A DNA stretch of 64,000 nucleotides from Hormoscilla sp. GUM202 (GTDB lineage Bacteria > Cyanobacteriota > Cyanobacteriia > Cyanobacteriales > Desertifilaceae): contig RFFC02000005.1 in the NCBI GenBank assembly GCA_005518205.2, positions 27,082 to 91,081 of the forward strand. Reading direction: 5' to 3'. The notes under the pieces were generated by a model that saw nothing but the letters and a program-made list of their open reading frames with translations, did no database searches and was not told the origin of the DNA. The first letter of the stretch is position 1. The number at the start of each line of letters is the position of its first letter. The position numbers were made by a program, and so were the translations under genes. Below, one piece after another: positions 28,817 through 37,052 of this stretch.

Positions 28817-29239
28817 CTATTCTGGGGGAAACCAATCCGATTGAATTTGTTCGGGGGAGTAAGGACAATCTTCTGGAAAATCCCAATCGTCAATTCCGGT
28901 TTCATTAGCAGCATCGGCTCTCGCATCACGATATACTTTTGATAGATCTGCCCAGTATCGCTTTAAGCTGGGAGCATCTCTCAGATAGCGTTTCAGGTGA
29001 TTGCGTTCTCTTTTGATGGTGATTTCCCAAGATAAGAATCGTTTTTCTGGTTCATATTCCCATTTTAACAGATGTTGAATTATTAAGCGAATAGAAGATA
29101 AAAACAGGTCCCGTTCTCGTTTACTCAAATCTTCAATTTCCTCGATAATATTAACCCAATCTACTTCACTATATCGTTGTGCTTGGATGAGGTTAACTTG
29201 TTGTTCTACCCATTGGATGATGTCAGTTTCGTACAGCAT
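28817..29239 (-). CDS. DUF29 family protein
   Basis: A 140-residue protein of the DUF29 family, multiplied in cyanobacteria and of unknown role. The start at 29239 follows a strong GGGAGGA site. Family features are DIIQWVEQQVNLIQ, VDWVNIIEEIEDLSKRERD and IIQHLLKWEYEPEKR, followed by a W-rich end. It is inserted in opposite orientation between two copies of a HicB-like gene, where the PIN partner of the first copy would be expected. Confidence 0.88.
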   Translation of the reverse strand: MLYETDIIQWVEQQVNLIQAQRYSEVDWVNIIEEIEDLSKRERDLFLSSIRLIIQHLLKWEYEPEKRFLSWEITIKRERNHLKRYLRDAPSLKRYWADLSKVYRDARADAANETGIDDWDFPEDCPYSPEQIQSDWFPPE

Positions 29240-29375
29240 TTTTCCTCCCAAGTGGTAACGAGGCTGGTGAGGCACAGCCCAACTACTGGCTTAACCTGCT
29301 ATAATCAAGTATATCTTACCCAAAACGCGATTCGGGTATAGTCAGTATCGATGTTTCGCAAGGAACCGAATTATC

Positions 29376-29705
29376 ATGTCGTACAGAGTTAGCATTCAGC
29401 TAGAACAGACTGAAGATGGCTATAGTGCCTATTCTCCTGAGCTAGCGGTAGGGAAATTTCAGGGCTCTTCAGTCGATCGAGTCTTTGATGATTTAAAAGA
29501 AGCGGTCAAACTTGACTTGAAAAAACTAGAGGAGAAAGCAAATAATTCATTAGAGGAGAAAGCAAATAATTCATCAGCACACTCCATCCTGAAGCTGTTT
29601 GAAGACGTTGTCAAAGATATGACAGAGGAGGAACTTAGCCAACTGCCCACTGATGGTGCAGAACAACACGACCATTACATCTACGGAACCCCTAAAAGAA
29701 CCTAA
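29376..29705 (+). CDS. HicB-like antitoxin, second copy, paired with a PIN toxin
   Basis: A 109-residue paralogue of the protein at 28477, with the same N-terminus (SYRVSIQLEQTEDGYSAYSP) and tail (TDGAEQHDHYIYGTPKR). It has an 8-residue internal duplication (LEEKANNS twice) from a 24-base tandem repeat near 29530. It is followed after nine bases by a PIN-domain gene. The arrangement is that of a type II toxin-antitoxin operon with the antitoxin first. Confidence 0.85.
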   Translation: MSYRVSIQLEQTEDGYSAYSPELAVGKFQGSSVDRVFDDLKEAVKLDLKKLEEKANNSLEEKANNSSAHSILKLFEDVVKDMTEEELSQLPTDGAEQHDHYIYGTPKRT

Positions 29706-29714
29706 AAGAAAACA

Positions 29715-30107
29715 ATGAAGATGGTGTTTGCAGACACATTTTATTGGATATCTTCAATCAATCCAAGAAATGAGTGGTATCCGAGAATTATAGATGTCAC
29801 CAGCAGGCTGGGTCAGACCCGTATAGTAACAACAGATGAAGTGCTAGTAGAATTTCTGACTTTCTACTCAAACTACGGTCCTCAAATGCGGCGACGTGCA
29901 GTTGAGCTAGTCCGAGGTCTTCTAAACGATCCAGGGGTCCAGGTGATTGAACAGACCCATGAATCTTTTCTGTCTGGTCTTAACTTGTATGAAAATCGCC
30001 TCGATAAGGGATACAGTCTGACGGATTGTATTTCTATGAATACTATGATCCGACTGGGAATTACTGAAGTGCTGACCCATGACAAACACTTTTATTGTCT
30101 CGCTTAG
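29715..30107 (+). CDS. PIN-domain toxin (VapC-like ribonuclease)
   Basis: A 130-residue PIN-domain protein, the family of Mg-dependent ribonucleases acting as toxins in VapBC-type systems. The first acidic residue is in MVFADTFYWISSI, a conserved Glu in TTDEVLVEFLTF, then SLTDCISMNTM and a late Asp in VLTHDKHF, the expected order. It lies nine bases behind a HicB-like antitoxin gene. Pairing of HicB-like with PIN proteins is known in cyanobacterial genomes. Confidence 0.88.
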   Translation: MKMVFADTFYWISSINPRNEWYPRIIDVTSRLGQTRIVTTDEVLVEFLTFYSNYGPQMRRRAVELVRGLLNDPGVQVIEQTHESFLSGLNLYENRLDKGYSLTDCISMNTMIRLGITEVLTHDKHFYCLA

Positions 30108-30115
30108 TTAAATCG

Positions 30116-30297
30116 TAGGGGCGATCGCCTTGTCGGGTATCATGTTCTTTCTAGGTCAACCTTTGGCTTAGGAAATGTTCGCGATCGCGGCTAGTTTGTA
30201 CGCGCTCTGGAAACTGGCTGAAAATTTTATTAAAGATATGACAGAATGACAGAAGAGAAACTGAACTAACTGCCGACGGATTGTGCAGAACATTAAT
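30116..30297 (+). pseudogene. Chimeric remnant: plsY fragment joined to a HicB-like fragment
   Basis: Bases 30116-30212 repeat an internal piece of plsY (27191-27285) at roughly 90 percent identity (GGCGATCGCCTT, TCGGGTATCATGTTC, CTAGGTCAACCTTTGGCTTA). At 30206 it switches to a HicB-like C-terminal segment (WKLAENFIKDMTE), then two stops and a decayed tail before TGTGCAGAACA. Neither part codes for anything intact. It marks a past segmental duplication or recombination. Confidence 0.75.
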
Positions 30298-33200
30298 TGT
30301 CATAATCATCCCCTTTATGTTCGGCAACGATACGTTCGGCTTCACGATCGTAATATTCTGACAGGCCCTTGAGCGTGACAGCAAGGCGTTGATATCCTTC
30401 ATTCTCGACCTCATCGGCCATTTTTCTGTACTTTTCAGCCAGTTCCCGTTCCGGCTTTCCTGTAGGAGCGACCCAATAAACTCCACGTGAGTTCAAAAAC
30501 CCCAGGTAGTAACCGTTTCGCATTTCCTCTGAATCCCCAGAATTCAGTGCATCGGCAACCGTGCGATCGATCCACAACCCATCTGCATCAGCTGGGGAAT
30601 GGATAAGTACCTGTCCTACATGGGTGAGCGCGACTTCTAGGTGCCCTGATTCCGTGCAGACCTCTTTTACACGCTGAAGCCAACTTGAGAATTGATCATT
30701 CTTGAAACTACCATCCGATTGCATGCCGGGTGGGGTACGCCACTCATAGAGCAATTGCCAAGGATTTGTGGCAATCGCCTTCCTGTCTTCGGATGGTTCA
30801 TCGGCAATCTTGTCGTTTTTCTTCGAGCGGTAAATCAACAAAATGACTTCGCAGAAAAAATCCGGGTCTCCAGCAAGGCGACTTTCCAGCAGTTTTGGGG
30901 TAGCCCCGTAATGGCTATTTAAAAATGGCAAATAAGCCCACTCTACAAAAAGAGCATCCGGACTTACCTCGGGAGTTTCTTGCAGAATCTTGACGAGTTC
31001 GACTATTTTATATGGATCCTTTGAATAGAATGGCTCTGATGAAGACAAAGCAGCAAGGAGAGCATTGACAATTTGAGCTACATCGATGGGTTGCTTGCGG
31101 CAGTGCATTGTATACAAACAGTTGATTGCGGTGTAGGGTCTCCCATATTCGAGAAGTTTGTCGATGGCGATGCTTAAGTCACTCTTTGCCTGGCAGAGAT
31201 TAGCATTGGTTTTTGCCCAGTATTCGCCTTGTGATTCTCCCAACCACTCAGCAGTTCGATCCCAGGTTTCCTTTGTGAACGGCAGGTAGCTCAAAAACTG
31301 TCCAATTTGACTGGCGCTCCATTTCGACTTGTTCAATCTGTCTGCCCACGACCAACCATTGGTATAGTGACGGCTCCAGACATACCCGCTGGCGAAGAAC
31401 GAGAGCTTCCGGTTTTCTGTTTCCAGGTATGCTGGCAGTAAAACTTCATCAATTTGGCGTCTATCGGCAATATCGGCAATACACCCGATAGAATACCCAA
31501 CGTCGAACGGCGAATTGACAGCTTCGGCAAATTCAATTACTAAATTTAGACCACCTATATTGAATATTTCGCTTATAGCTTTTTGCCGGCGATCGTCGAG
31601 TTCCTTCCTCTGATCGTCCAAATTCACATTCTTTTCATAAAGTTCCCAGTCGCGATCGGAAAATAAATGTTGATACAGGTTCAGAGGATTTGATGGAACC
31701 AGTTGGTCGGAAACCGCCTCAATGGCAGATAGCAAATCGGAGTTCAGCGCCCATTTCGCATCAGAAAAACGCCTGTGTTCGGAGGTCAATTTTGTGAGTC
31801 TGTCCCAAAGAGGTAAACGCTCATTTTCTGGTAGTCCTGTAATGGCATCTGACGATAATACTTTAAGCAAGCGATAGAAAGAAGGTTTGGGAAGCTTATC
31901 GAAATGGTCGATAAGTTCGCCAAGCCTGGAATTATCCTGACTTGCCATTGAAACAGCAAGTTCGGCATAAGAGGAGATTTGTTTCCAATATTCCTGGTGA
32001 GTAACAACTTGTTCCCTATCGTCTGGTATTGGGTTACGCCATGAAGGCTTATGTGAGCCCATTGATGTTTGTCGCTGATTGGGTAACAGGTTGATAATGA
32101 GTCTCCAAGTGATGTCTGGCAGCTCTTTACGGAGTGTCTGAACTGCTACGTTGCGCTTTTTTATTGATGCCATGGTTTGCGGGCGCCATGGCAGTAAGAT
32201 AGTTGATAGTGAGTTGGCAGGTCTGTTTGCCCACTTTCCTCCTGGGTCATGGCTAGCGAGTTCCCCAAGGACGAGACAAACTCGGACGAAGTATTTCTCA
32301 TCCCATGCGAGTCCTTCTAGTGCCCAAAGCAGGCCCGTCAGATAGTTACCACCAGTAATGCCATCATCTTCCCGAGAGAAAAGCTCATCAAACGGGCAAG
32401 GAGATAAACGCAACGCTTTTTCTACTGCATGCAAAAATAAATTTGGAGCTGCCTCTGCTAATATAGGGAGCAGGCTATTCAAGCTGCCCGACAGTACCCA
32501 ATCAGCGTCTGCGAAAATTTCATGAATAGCCATAACAGCCGTGCTCTCTGCTTTACCATGCGAGCAGTTGATTAACTCGCTAGCTCTGCTGCCGAGTAGG
32601 GCTAGACCTTCTGCCAGACCTTTTCGCAGAGCTGACGAAAAAGATGGATTGCGTTCGGTTAGTATCGCAACAATCAATTTTTTGAAAGTATCCAGATGTT
32701 CGTCGAAAATACGCGAACCTAATGCAGTCCAAAGACTGCTGCGTTTCTCAACCTTCCATATTCCATTTTGAAGCAAAATTGGACTGTCAGAACCTTGAAG
32801 AACATCTCTAATTTTTGCGATCCAACCAGAATAATTTTCAGTGGTTATTTGGCTCATAATTGAGATGTCTGCCTCATTTTTATCGTGCCATGCACCAACT
32901 AAATTCGCCAAAGCAAGAGCATTGGCATATCGATGCTGACTCCAGTCTGTTTCCGCTGTTTCAGACGGGGGCACGGTAAATTCTGTAGGAATCTGCGCCA
33001 AGGCTGGTTGCTTGAATGCTTCCTTCAAGTCTTCGGGAAGTTTTTCAGGGGTGATTGTTCCCGCATTCTTATTGGTCGATTGCACTTCATCAACTAATTG
33101 TGTCCAAATATAAGCTGCATTATCCCTGGAATACTGACCGATCAATGAATGCAGTAGTGCGAGGGTTACGCCTGATTTGATATCCAGATCAAATCCTAAC

Positions 33201-33796
33201 AGATGGAAGTGCTTTAAAAAATCATAAATAGTTTTGTCTTCTACATCATTGTCGTCGTTTGCCTTCTTTATGTTTGTCTTAAATGCCTCTATTTTTGTGC
33301 GTTTGCCATCATTGCTGACTTTAGGGAGATCTATATTTTTGAAGAATTCATCAGCGTTATCTAACGACCGAGCCCATTCCAAAACTGTACGAGTATCCTT
33401 GGTGTCTGTTACATTTAATGGCCCAGTTATTAGAGCAAATCTATCTCGACCTTTAATAAACACTTCTGGATTATTGAAGTCGTCCCAAGCAGCCTTTATG
33501 ACTTCACCAAAAATCTCGTCATTCTTAGTGATGTTGATCGAGCGTTTGATTTGACCGAGGAGCTTGCTTTGTTCTCCTGTACCAGGATTTTCAACAAAAA
33601 CGATTACATCATCTGTGTTATAGCCTGCCGATTTACCTTGCAACCTGATTTTCTTAATCGGCCAACATGGCAAGCATGGTGCATATCCACCAGTCAGCAT
33701 CAGCGCAACAAACGTTGCTTGAACATGGGCCTCAAAATGTGGGCCACCCCCTCCGGTAGAAAAAGGGTTGCTAAGTTGTTTTATGTCCTTGCTCAT
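30293..33796 (-). CDS. Large protein: N-terminal PD-(D/E)XK-type nuclease signature with a long helical scaffold
   Basis: A 1167-residue cytoplasmic protein. The first 110 residues fit a Mrr/Cap4-like nuclease: GGGGPHFEAHVQA (Glu22), NTDDVIVFVEN (Asp63) and LLGQIKRS (Gln82-Lys84). Residues about 120-260 are helical and resemble the region after the nuclease in Avs- and Cap4-type defence proteins. The remaining 900 residues are helical repeats with GLLWALEGLAWDEKYFVRV and DPGGKWANRPANSLSTILLP. I find no Walker A or B motif, so the NTPase usual in STAND proteins seems absent. It stands alone among toxin-antitoxin-like genes. A defence role is inference. Confidence 0.8.
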   Translation of the reverse strand: MSKDIKQLSNPFSTGGGGPHFEAHVQATFVALMLTGGYAPCLPCWPIKKIRLQGKSAGYNTDDVIVFVENPGTGEQSKLLGQIKRSINITKNDEIFGEVIKAAWDDFNNPEVFIKGRDRFALITGPLNVTDTKDTRTVLEWARSLDNADEFFKNIDLPKVSNDGKRTKIEAFKTNIKKANDDNDVEDKTIYDFLKHFHLLGFDLDIKSGVTLALLHSLIGQYSRDNAAYIWTQLVDEVQSTNKNAGTITPEKLPEDLKEAFKQPALAQIPTEFTVPPSETAETDWSQHRYANALALANLVGAWHDKNEADISIMSQITTENYSGWIAKIRDVLQGSDSPILLQNGIWKVEKRSSLWTALGSRIFDEHLDTFKKLIVAILTERNPSFSSALRKGLAEGLALLGSRASELINCSHGKAESTAVMAIHEIFADADWVLSGSLNSLLPILAEAAPNLFLHAVEKALRLSPCPFDELFSREDDGITGGNYLTGLLWALEGLAWDEKYFVRVCLVLGELASHDPGGKWANRPANSLSTILLPWRPQTMASIKKRNVAVQTLRKELPDITWRLIINLLPNQRQTSMGSHKPSWRNPIPDDREQVVTHQEYWKQISSYAELAVSMASQDNSRLGELIDHFDKLPKPSFYRLLKVLSSDAITGLPENERLPLWDRLTKLTSEHRRFSDAKWALNSDLLSAIEAVSDQLVPSNPLNLYQHLFSDRDWELYEKNVNLDDQRKELDDRRQKAISEIFNIGGLNLVIEFAEAVNSPFDVGYSIGCIADIADRRQIDEVLLPAYLETENRKLSFFASGYVWSRHYTNGWSWADRLNKSKWSASQIGQFLSYLPFTKETWDRTAEWLGESQGEYWAKTNANLCQAKSDLSIAIDKLLEYGRPYTAINCLYTMHCRKQPIDVAQIVNALLAALSSSEPFYSKDPYKIVELVKILQETPEVSPDALFVEWAYLPFLNSHYGATPKLLESRLAGDPDFFCEVILLIYRSKKNDKIADEPSEDRKAIATNPWQLLYEWRTPPGMQSDGSFKNDQFSSWLQRVKEVCTESGHLEVALTHVGQVLIHSPADADGLWIDRTVADALNSGDSEEMRNGYYLGFLNSRGVYWVAPTGKPERELAEKYRKMADEVENEGYQRLAVTLKGLSEYYDREAERIVAEHKGDDYDN

Positions 33797-34214
33797 TTGT
33801 TCTCATTATTCCGATCGACTACTGATAATTGTACCGCATTTCCTTGGCAATACCCTCTAAGTATGATAAAGGTTACTTTCTCGGGCTTAGGATATACGAT
33901 ATTATATGAGATGCACCCTACAAGATTAAGAAAAAGGGTAGGAGCAATTGCATTCTATTTCTTTTCCCATTCCCATCATACACCTAATTAATTCACTTCC
34001 CGTGTAAAATTCATAATTTATTCACGATTTCCCCCTACTCTCCCGGGTTTCTTTTCCTTCTCTCGCACATTGTCGCAGAAACCCGGTTTCTTTTCACCTC
34101 TTGGGTCCGGCGGGCTTTCGACTGTGGGCCAGAAACCGGGTTTCTGCTACCTACTGGAGCCCGAAATGCCAACATTATCCGAGAAACCCGGTTTCTTATC
34201 ACTCCGAGATGCTA
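33797..34214. repeat. Intergenic region with clustered GAAACCCGGTTTC palindromes
   Basis: No gene is seen. Between about 34036 and 34200 at least four copies of a palindrome (variants of AGAAACCCGGTTTCT) occur at irregular spacing of 30-60 bases. Two have the extended core AGAAACC(C/G)GGTTTC. The spacing is irregular and the intervening sequences are not of spacer type, so this is not a CRISPR array. A lone TGAGATGCACCC at 33906 matches the end of the MITE at 46140. Confidence 0.7.
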
Positions 34215-34463
34215 TTAAAATCCCAACTTTGCCTTAACTGCTTCTAAACTAATGGTTTCTCCTGCATCTGCTTGTCTTATCCCCTCTTGCAACTGTGCCA
34301 TAAATTCCCGATCGCTTAAAATTTCCATCGTTTCCAAAAGAGATTCAAACCCCAACTCATAGCTATCATCACCGGTGCCATCCTTGGTGATAATGGCTGA
34401 TTCGCTTACCAGCTTATTCGGCAAGTCGGGCAGTTGTTGTTGAGCTTCAGTGTCTTGTGACAT
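34215..34463 (-). CDS. Small antitoxin-like protein
   Basis: An 82-residue acidic protein from ATG at 34463 (MSQDTEAQQQLPDLPNKLVS). The C-terminus ILSDREFMAQLQEGIRQADA followed by ETISLEAVKAKLGF resembles the end of Phd/YefM- or RelB-like antitoxins (an EG...GE.ISLEE.K pattern). It follows the MNT remnant in the same frame without a stop, so it may also be the tail of a fusion. A toxin partner is not visible downstream. Confidence 0.6.
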   Translation of the reverse strand: MSQDTEAQQQLPDLPNKLVSESAIITKDGTGDDSYELGFESLLETMEILSDREFMAQLQEGIRQADAGETISLEAVKAKLGF

Positions 34464-34790
34464 AATAGTTTTAGCATTCCCTAAAATATTTTGGCGACGA
34501 ATCCAGTTATGACTGCGTTCGATAGCGCGTTTAGTGACCAGATCGACTGGGCGTTGCAAGAGTTTTTAGAATCCAATTTCAATAGCTTCGAGGCCAAACA
34601 TGGTAATTCTCGCTTCGGGGTGAAAAGTAACCAGAAGGTCGATATCGCTATTGAGATTAAAGTCATCTCTGAGGATGGAACCAAAAACAGCCAGTTCAGT
34701 AATTTGCCACTGTTTACAGACTTTGGCAAGAGTAGCAGGAGAGATTTGAAGGCGTTGATAGATTTGTTCGATCGTGGAAATGTAATACAA
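34464..34790 (-). pseudogene. MNT-type nucleotidyltransferase (MntA-like) broken by TAA
   Basis: The frame from 34790 gives a minimal nucleotidyltransferase with FGSILRDDFNLNSDIDLLVT, the GS...D.D catalytic motif. A TAA at 34566-34568 interrupts after MFGLEAIEIGF. The same frame continues as KLLQRPVDLVTKRAIERSHN, the family's normal end, then runs into the small ORF at 34463 with no stop. MNT proteins are usually antitoxins of HEPN toxins (MntA-HepT). No HEPN gene is present here. Confidence 0.75.
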
Positions 34791-34833
34791 TTTTGGGAAA
34801 AGAATGCTACAATTACTTACAACATTATTTATT

Positions 34834-34886
34834 AGTCGGTTTTAACCGACTTCAGCTATTAGCCGGGGTAAGCATACCCCGGCGGG
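34834..34886. repeat. Double hairpin repeat
   Basis: AGTCGGTTTTAACCGACT (34834-34851) is a near-perfect palindrome and CCGGGGTAAGCATACCCCGG (34864-34883) is a second. The AGTCGGTT...AACCGACT hairpin recurs at 36771-36790, next to another small hairpin (CCTCTGGTTCAAACCAGAGG). These are paired stem-loops of the REP/BIME sort, or ends of an IS200/IS605-like element. Confidence 0.6.
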
Positions 34887-35025
34887 ATAACAGCGAAGTG
34901 ACTTCGTCGTATACTCTATTTTTAGTCCCTAATGCATTCATCTGTTTCGACTGACTTTTGATTATTTTATCTCTCTCATATTGTAACATAGATAGAGGCC
35001 GATCGCCCTCTATTGCTCTAGCAAA

Positions 35026-35628
35026 TCAGCCATTGAGCACCATCCAAACCAGAAAGCCCAAAATTTGCTCGACCGGCGGCAGTGGATAATCCGTCAGATC
35101 GATCGCAACAGTTTGTCCTTCTAGCTTAAGAAATCGCCAAACCGTACCACTGGTCACCGTTCCGTAGATAGTTGAAATCGGCTGCTGCTTCTGTTGATTA
35201 AAGCGTTGAGCGGCTACCATCTCGGCTAAACATTGCCCCAGTGCTGGTTTGAGGTCTTCTTTTTTCGCTTCTACCAAAACTACCGCCGGAGCCTTAATAA
35301 ATAACTGCTCTGGAGAGCGGCTAATCAGAAAATCGACATACCCAGTCAAATCAACCTCTGGTTGCACGGTAAACTCTTCACCCGAAAAAACACTGATTTC
35401 TCCTTTGAGTTGACGTTTTACTTCTAACAATACTGGATTGATAATGCCTTCCGATCGCGCCTTTTCACTACTCACCGCGATCGCCCAAGGAATTGTTTCT
35501 TTCAGGGTATCTTTCAGCAAGGCCGTGGGATTGACTGGCGAAACCTCTGGCAAAAAGCGATCGCCTTCCCTGAGAGTGAGTTGAAAATCTTCTACAGCTT
35601 TACTGAGGGTAAATTTACTATAAGGCAT
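35026..35628 (-). CDS. PD-(D/E)XK-like nuclease-fold protein, unknown role
   Basis: A 200-residue soluble protein. The middle contains a restriction-enzyme-like core: TGYVDFLISRSP (Asp) followed by APAVVLVEAKKEDL (Glu-x-Lys), then LGQCLAEMVAAQRFN. The C-terminal half (ISTIYGTVTSGTVWRFLKLE) is shared by similar cyanobacterial proteins. A relative with the same layout, GIIDYCVI...LLVVEAKNADL, lies at 37627-38250 on the other strand. The biological role is not known; both lie in a toxin-rich segment. Confidence 0.78.
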   Translation of the reverse strand: MPYSKFTLSKAVEDFQLTLREGDRFLPEVSPVNPTALLKDTLKETIPWAIAVSSEKARSEGIINPVLLEVKRQLKGEISVFSGEEFTVQPEVDLTGYVDFLISRSPEQLFIKAPAVVLVEAKKEDLKPALGQCLAEMVAAQRFNQQKQQPISTIYGTVTSGTVWRFLKLEGQTVAIDLTDYPLPPVEQILGFLVWMVLNG

Positions 35629-35691
35629 AAATATTTTTCCTTCACTCTAGTTACTTGACTAATGTATTCATCTGTTTAGACGGTATTTTGA

Positions 35692-36173
35692 TTATTTTAT
35701 CTCTCTCATATTGTAGCTGAGATCGGGAGCGATCGCCCATTTTCCCTCCATCCATAGGGGCGAATTATTAAAATTAATCGCGTCTATTCCTATTTTTTGA
35801 AGGTAATGAGCTAACTTGAGATCGTCAGTAATTACGTCTCTAGCAACATTTATTATCCCACAATCCGTTAAGCCAAACTTAGTAAACTTTTCTGTTTTGA
35901 CAACTTCTTTACTTTGCAGATAGAATTCGTTTAAGCGATCTACTCCTTCTGCAAATACAGACAAACACCGAGAACGTTCCGGTTCCCCCAGCTCGCCAGG
36001 CTGTTAACTTCTGTTAGGATATTTGGAGTTGTTACTATTTTGTCAAAGTACGACAAAATTTGCACTAATGAATCGTAATCTGCTGGCAAAAATTTTTCGG
36101 TTCGATTAAATCGTGAAATTCGCTCCCGGTTAACAGTGCCAACAAACCACAACAACAGGATATTTGTATCGAT
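35692..36173 (-). pseudogene. PIN-domain protein, frameshifted
   Basis: Read from 36173 the frame gives IDTNILLLWFVGTVNRERIS, a PIN N-terminus, through PNILTEVNSLA near 36000. Then the frame changes and continues as LSVFAEGVDRLNEFYLQSKE, ending with VARDVITDDLKLAHYLQKIG, the late Asp motif of PIN proteins. There is no start codon just before IDTN (TAG precedes). Together these make a decayed PIN toxin. The next upstream gene (36224-36508) was probably its partner. Confidence 0.72.
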
Positions 36174-36223
36174 CTAAATCCCTTTTTGTTTGTACTGCCC
36201 AAATAGAGACCGGATCGGTTCTT

Positions 36224-36508
36224 TCATAATTCTCTGATTTTCATCGACTGAACTTCGCCAGTTTCTGCATTTATTTGAAATACCTTATAGTCTCGTTCAT
36301 CAGGCGACTTGGCAATCAAATCGACAAAGCTATCCTTAGTTCGATCTACAGGGCGGGTAAATCCTAAGGTAATAAACCAGTATTTTTTATCTTCTGAAAT
36401 TTCCGTTTCTTCTAGCATTAAATCTTGGATTTGAAATCCCATCAGATCTTCCAGGCTTGCAAAATGTTTTTGGGCAGCAACTACTGCACTTCGGACATCA
36501 AGACTCAT
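36224..36508 (-). CDS. Small protein upstream of the PIN remnant
   Basis: A 94-residue protein, MSLDVRSAVVAAQKHFASLE, with a beta-rich middle (KKYWFITLGFTRPVD) and end (DYKVFQINAETGEVQSMKIR), resembling a small PepSY/cystatin-like fold. It is followed 50 bases later by a decayed PIN gene on the same strand, so it may have been the antitoxin of that pair. I do not recognise a named family. Confidence 0.65.
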   Translation of the reverse strand: MSLDVRSAVVAAQKHFASLEDLMGFQIQDLMLEETEISEDKKYWFITLGFTRPVDRTKDSFVDLIAKSPDERDYKVFQINAETGEVQSMKIREL

Positions 36509-36599
36509 CAATTATTCACCTTTTTCACTCATCAACTATTAGTATAGCGAGCCCTTATGAGTTGAGCAATAGGAGTTTGCTCAACTCCTTACTATGCCA

Positions 36600-36742
36600 G
36601 GGAGCATCTCAGTTTTGTAATTTAGCCCCTGCGCAGCGGAGGGGGCCCGGAGCGTGGGCTTTGTGAGTGTAGCCGGACCCCTCGTTCCCACGGCTCTGCC
36701 TGGGAACGGGTTCGGACGGCGACGGCAAATATGAGATGCACC
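36600..36742. mobile_element. Probable MITE, TIR GGGAGCATCTCA
   Basis: The left end GGGAGCATCTCA and right end TGAGATGCACC are imperfect inverted repeats. The right half (GTTCCC...GGGAACGGGTTCGG then GCAAATATGAGATGCACC) closely matches the right half of the element at 46140-46375. No target duplication is visible, so this copy is old or rearranged. Confidence 0.6.
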
Positions 36743-37052
36743 TCTGGTTCAAACCAGAGGCTAATAGCTAAAGTCGGTTAAAACCGACTAATAGAATGAT
36801 GCTTGAAATAATTGTAGCATTTTTTTTTAAGTTAAATCATGGCGATGAAGGTTGGGACTGGTATAGTTGATTGTAGTTCCGATCTACTATAATCTAGCAA
36901 TTATATTTTATTTGTGAACTAGATCACTTGCTATCAATCCGTAAATACTACGAAACGACAAACCGGAAGGACTAAAGTCCTTACTACGAACCGGAAGGAC
37001 TAAAGTCCTTACTACGAACCTAGCGCTATTGTAGAATCAGAGCATCAATCAC
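36743..37052. repeat. Intergenic repeats including two 28-bp tandem palindromic units
   Basis: It starts with stem-loops (CTCTGGTTCAAACCAGAG; AGTCGGTTAAAACCGACT). At 36961-37016 a 28-base unit is repeated exactly twice, each holding the palindrome AAGGACTAAAGTCCTT. Then AACC repeats once more. The rest is AT-rich with no gene. Confidence 0.7.

Noticed and set aside
33551..33991. Plus-strand frame of 146 codons upstream and opposite the large nuclease-type gene
   Set aside because: The first half is antisense to that gene's N-terminus and the rest is intergenic with no family pattern.
34036..34200. Possible CRISPR array
   Set aside because: The repeated unit is a short palindrome with irregular spacing, the between-sequences are not of equal length, and no cas gene is in the window.
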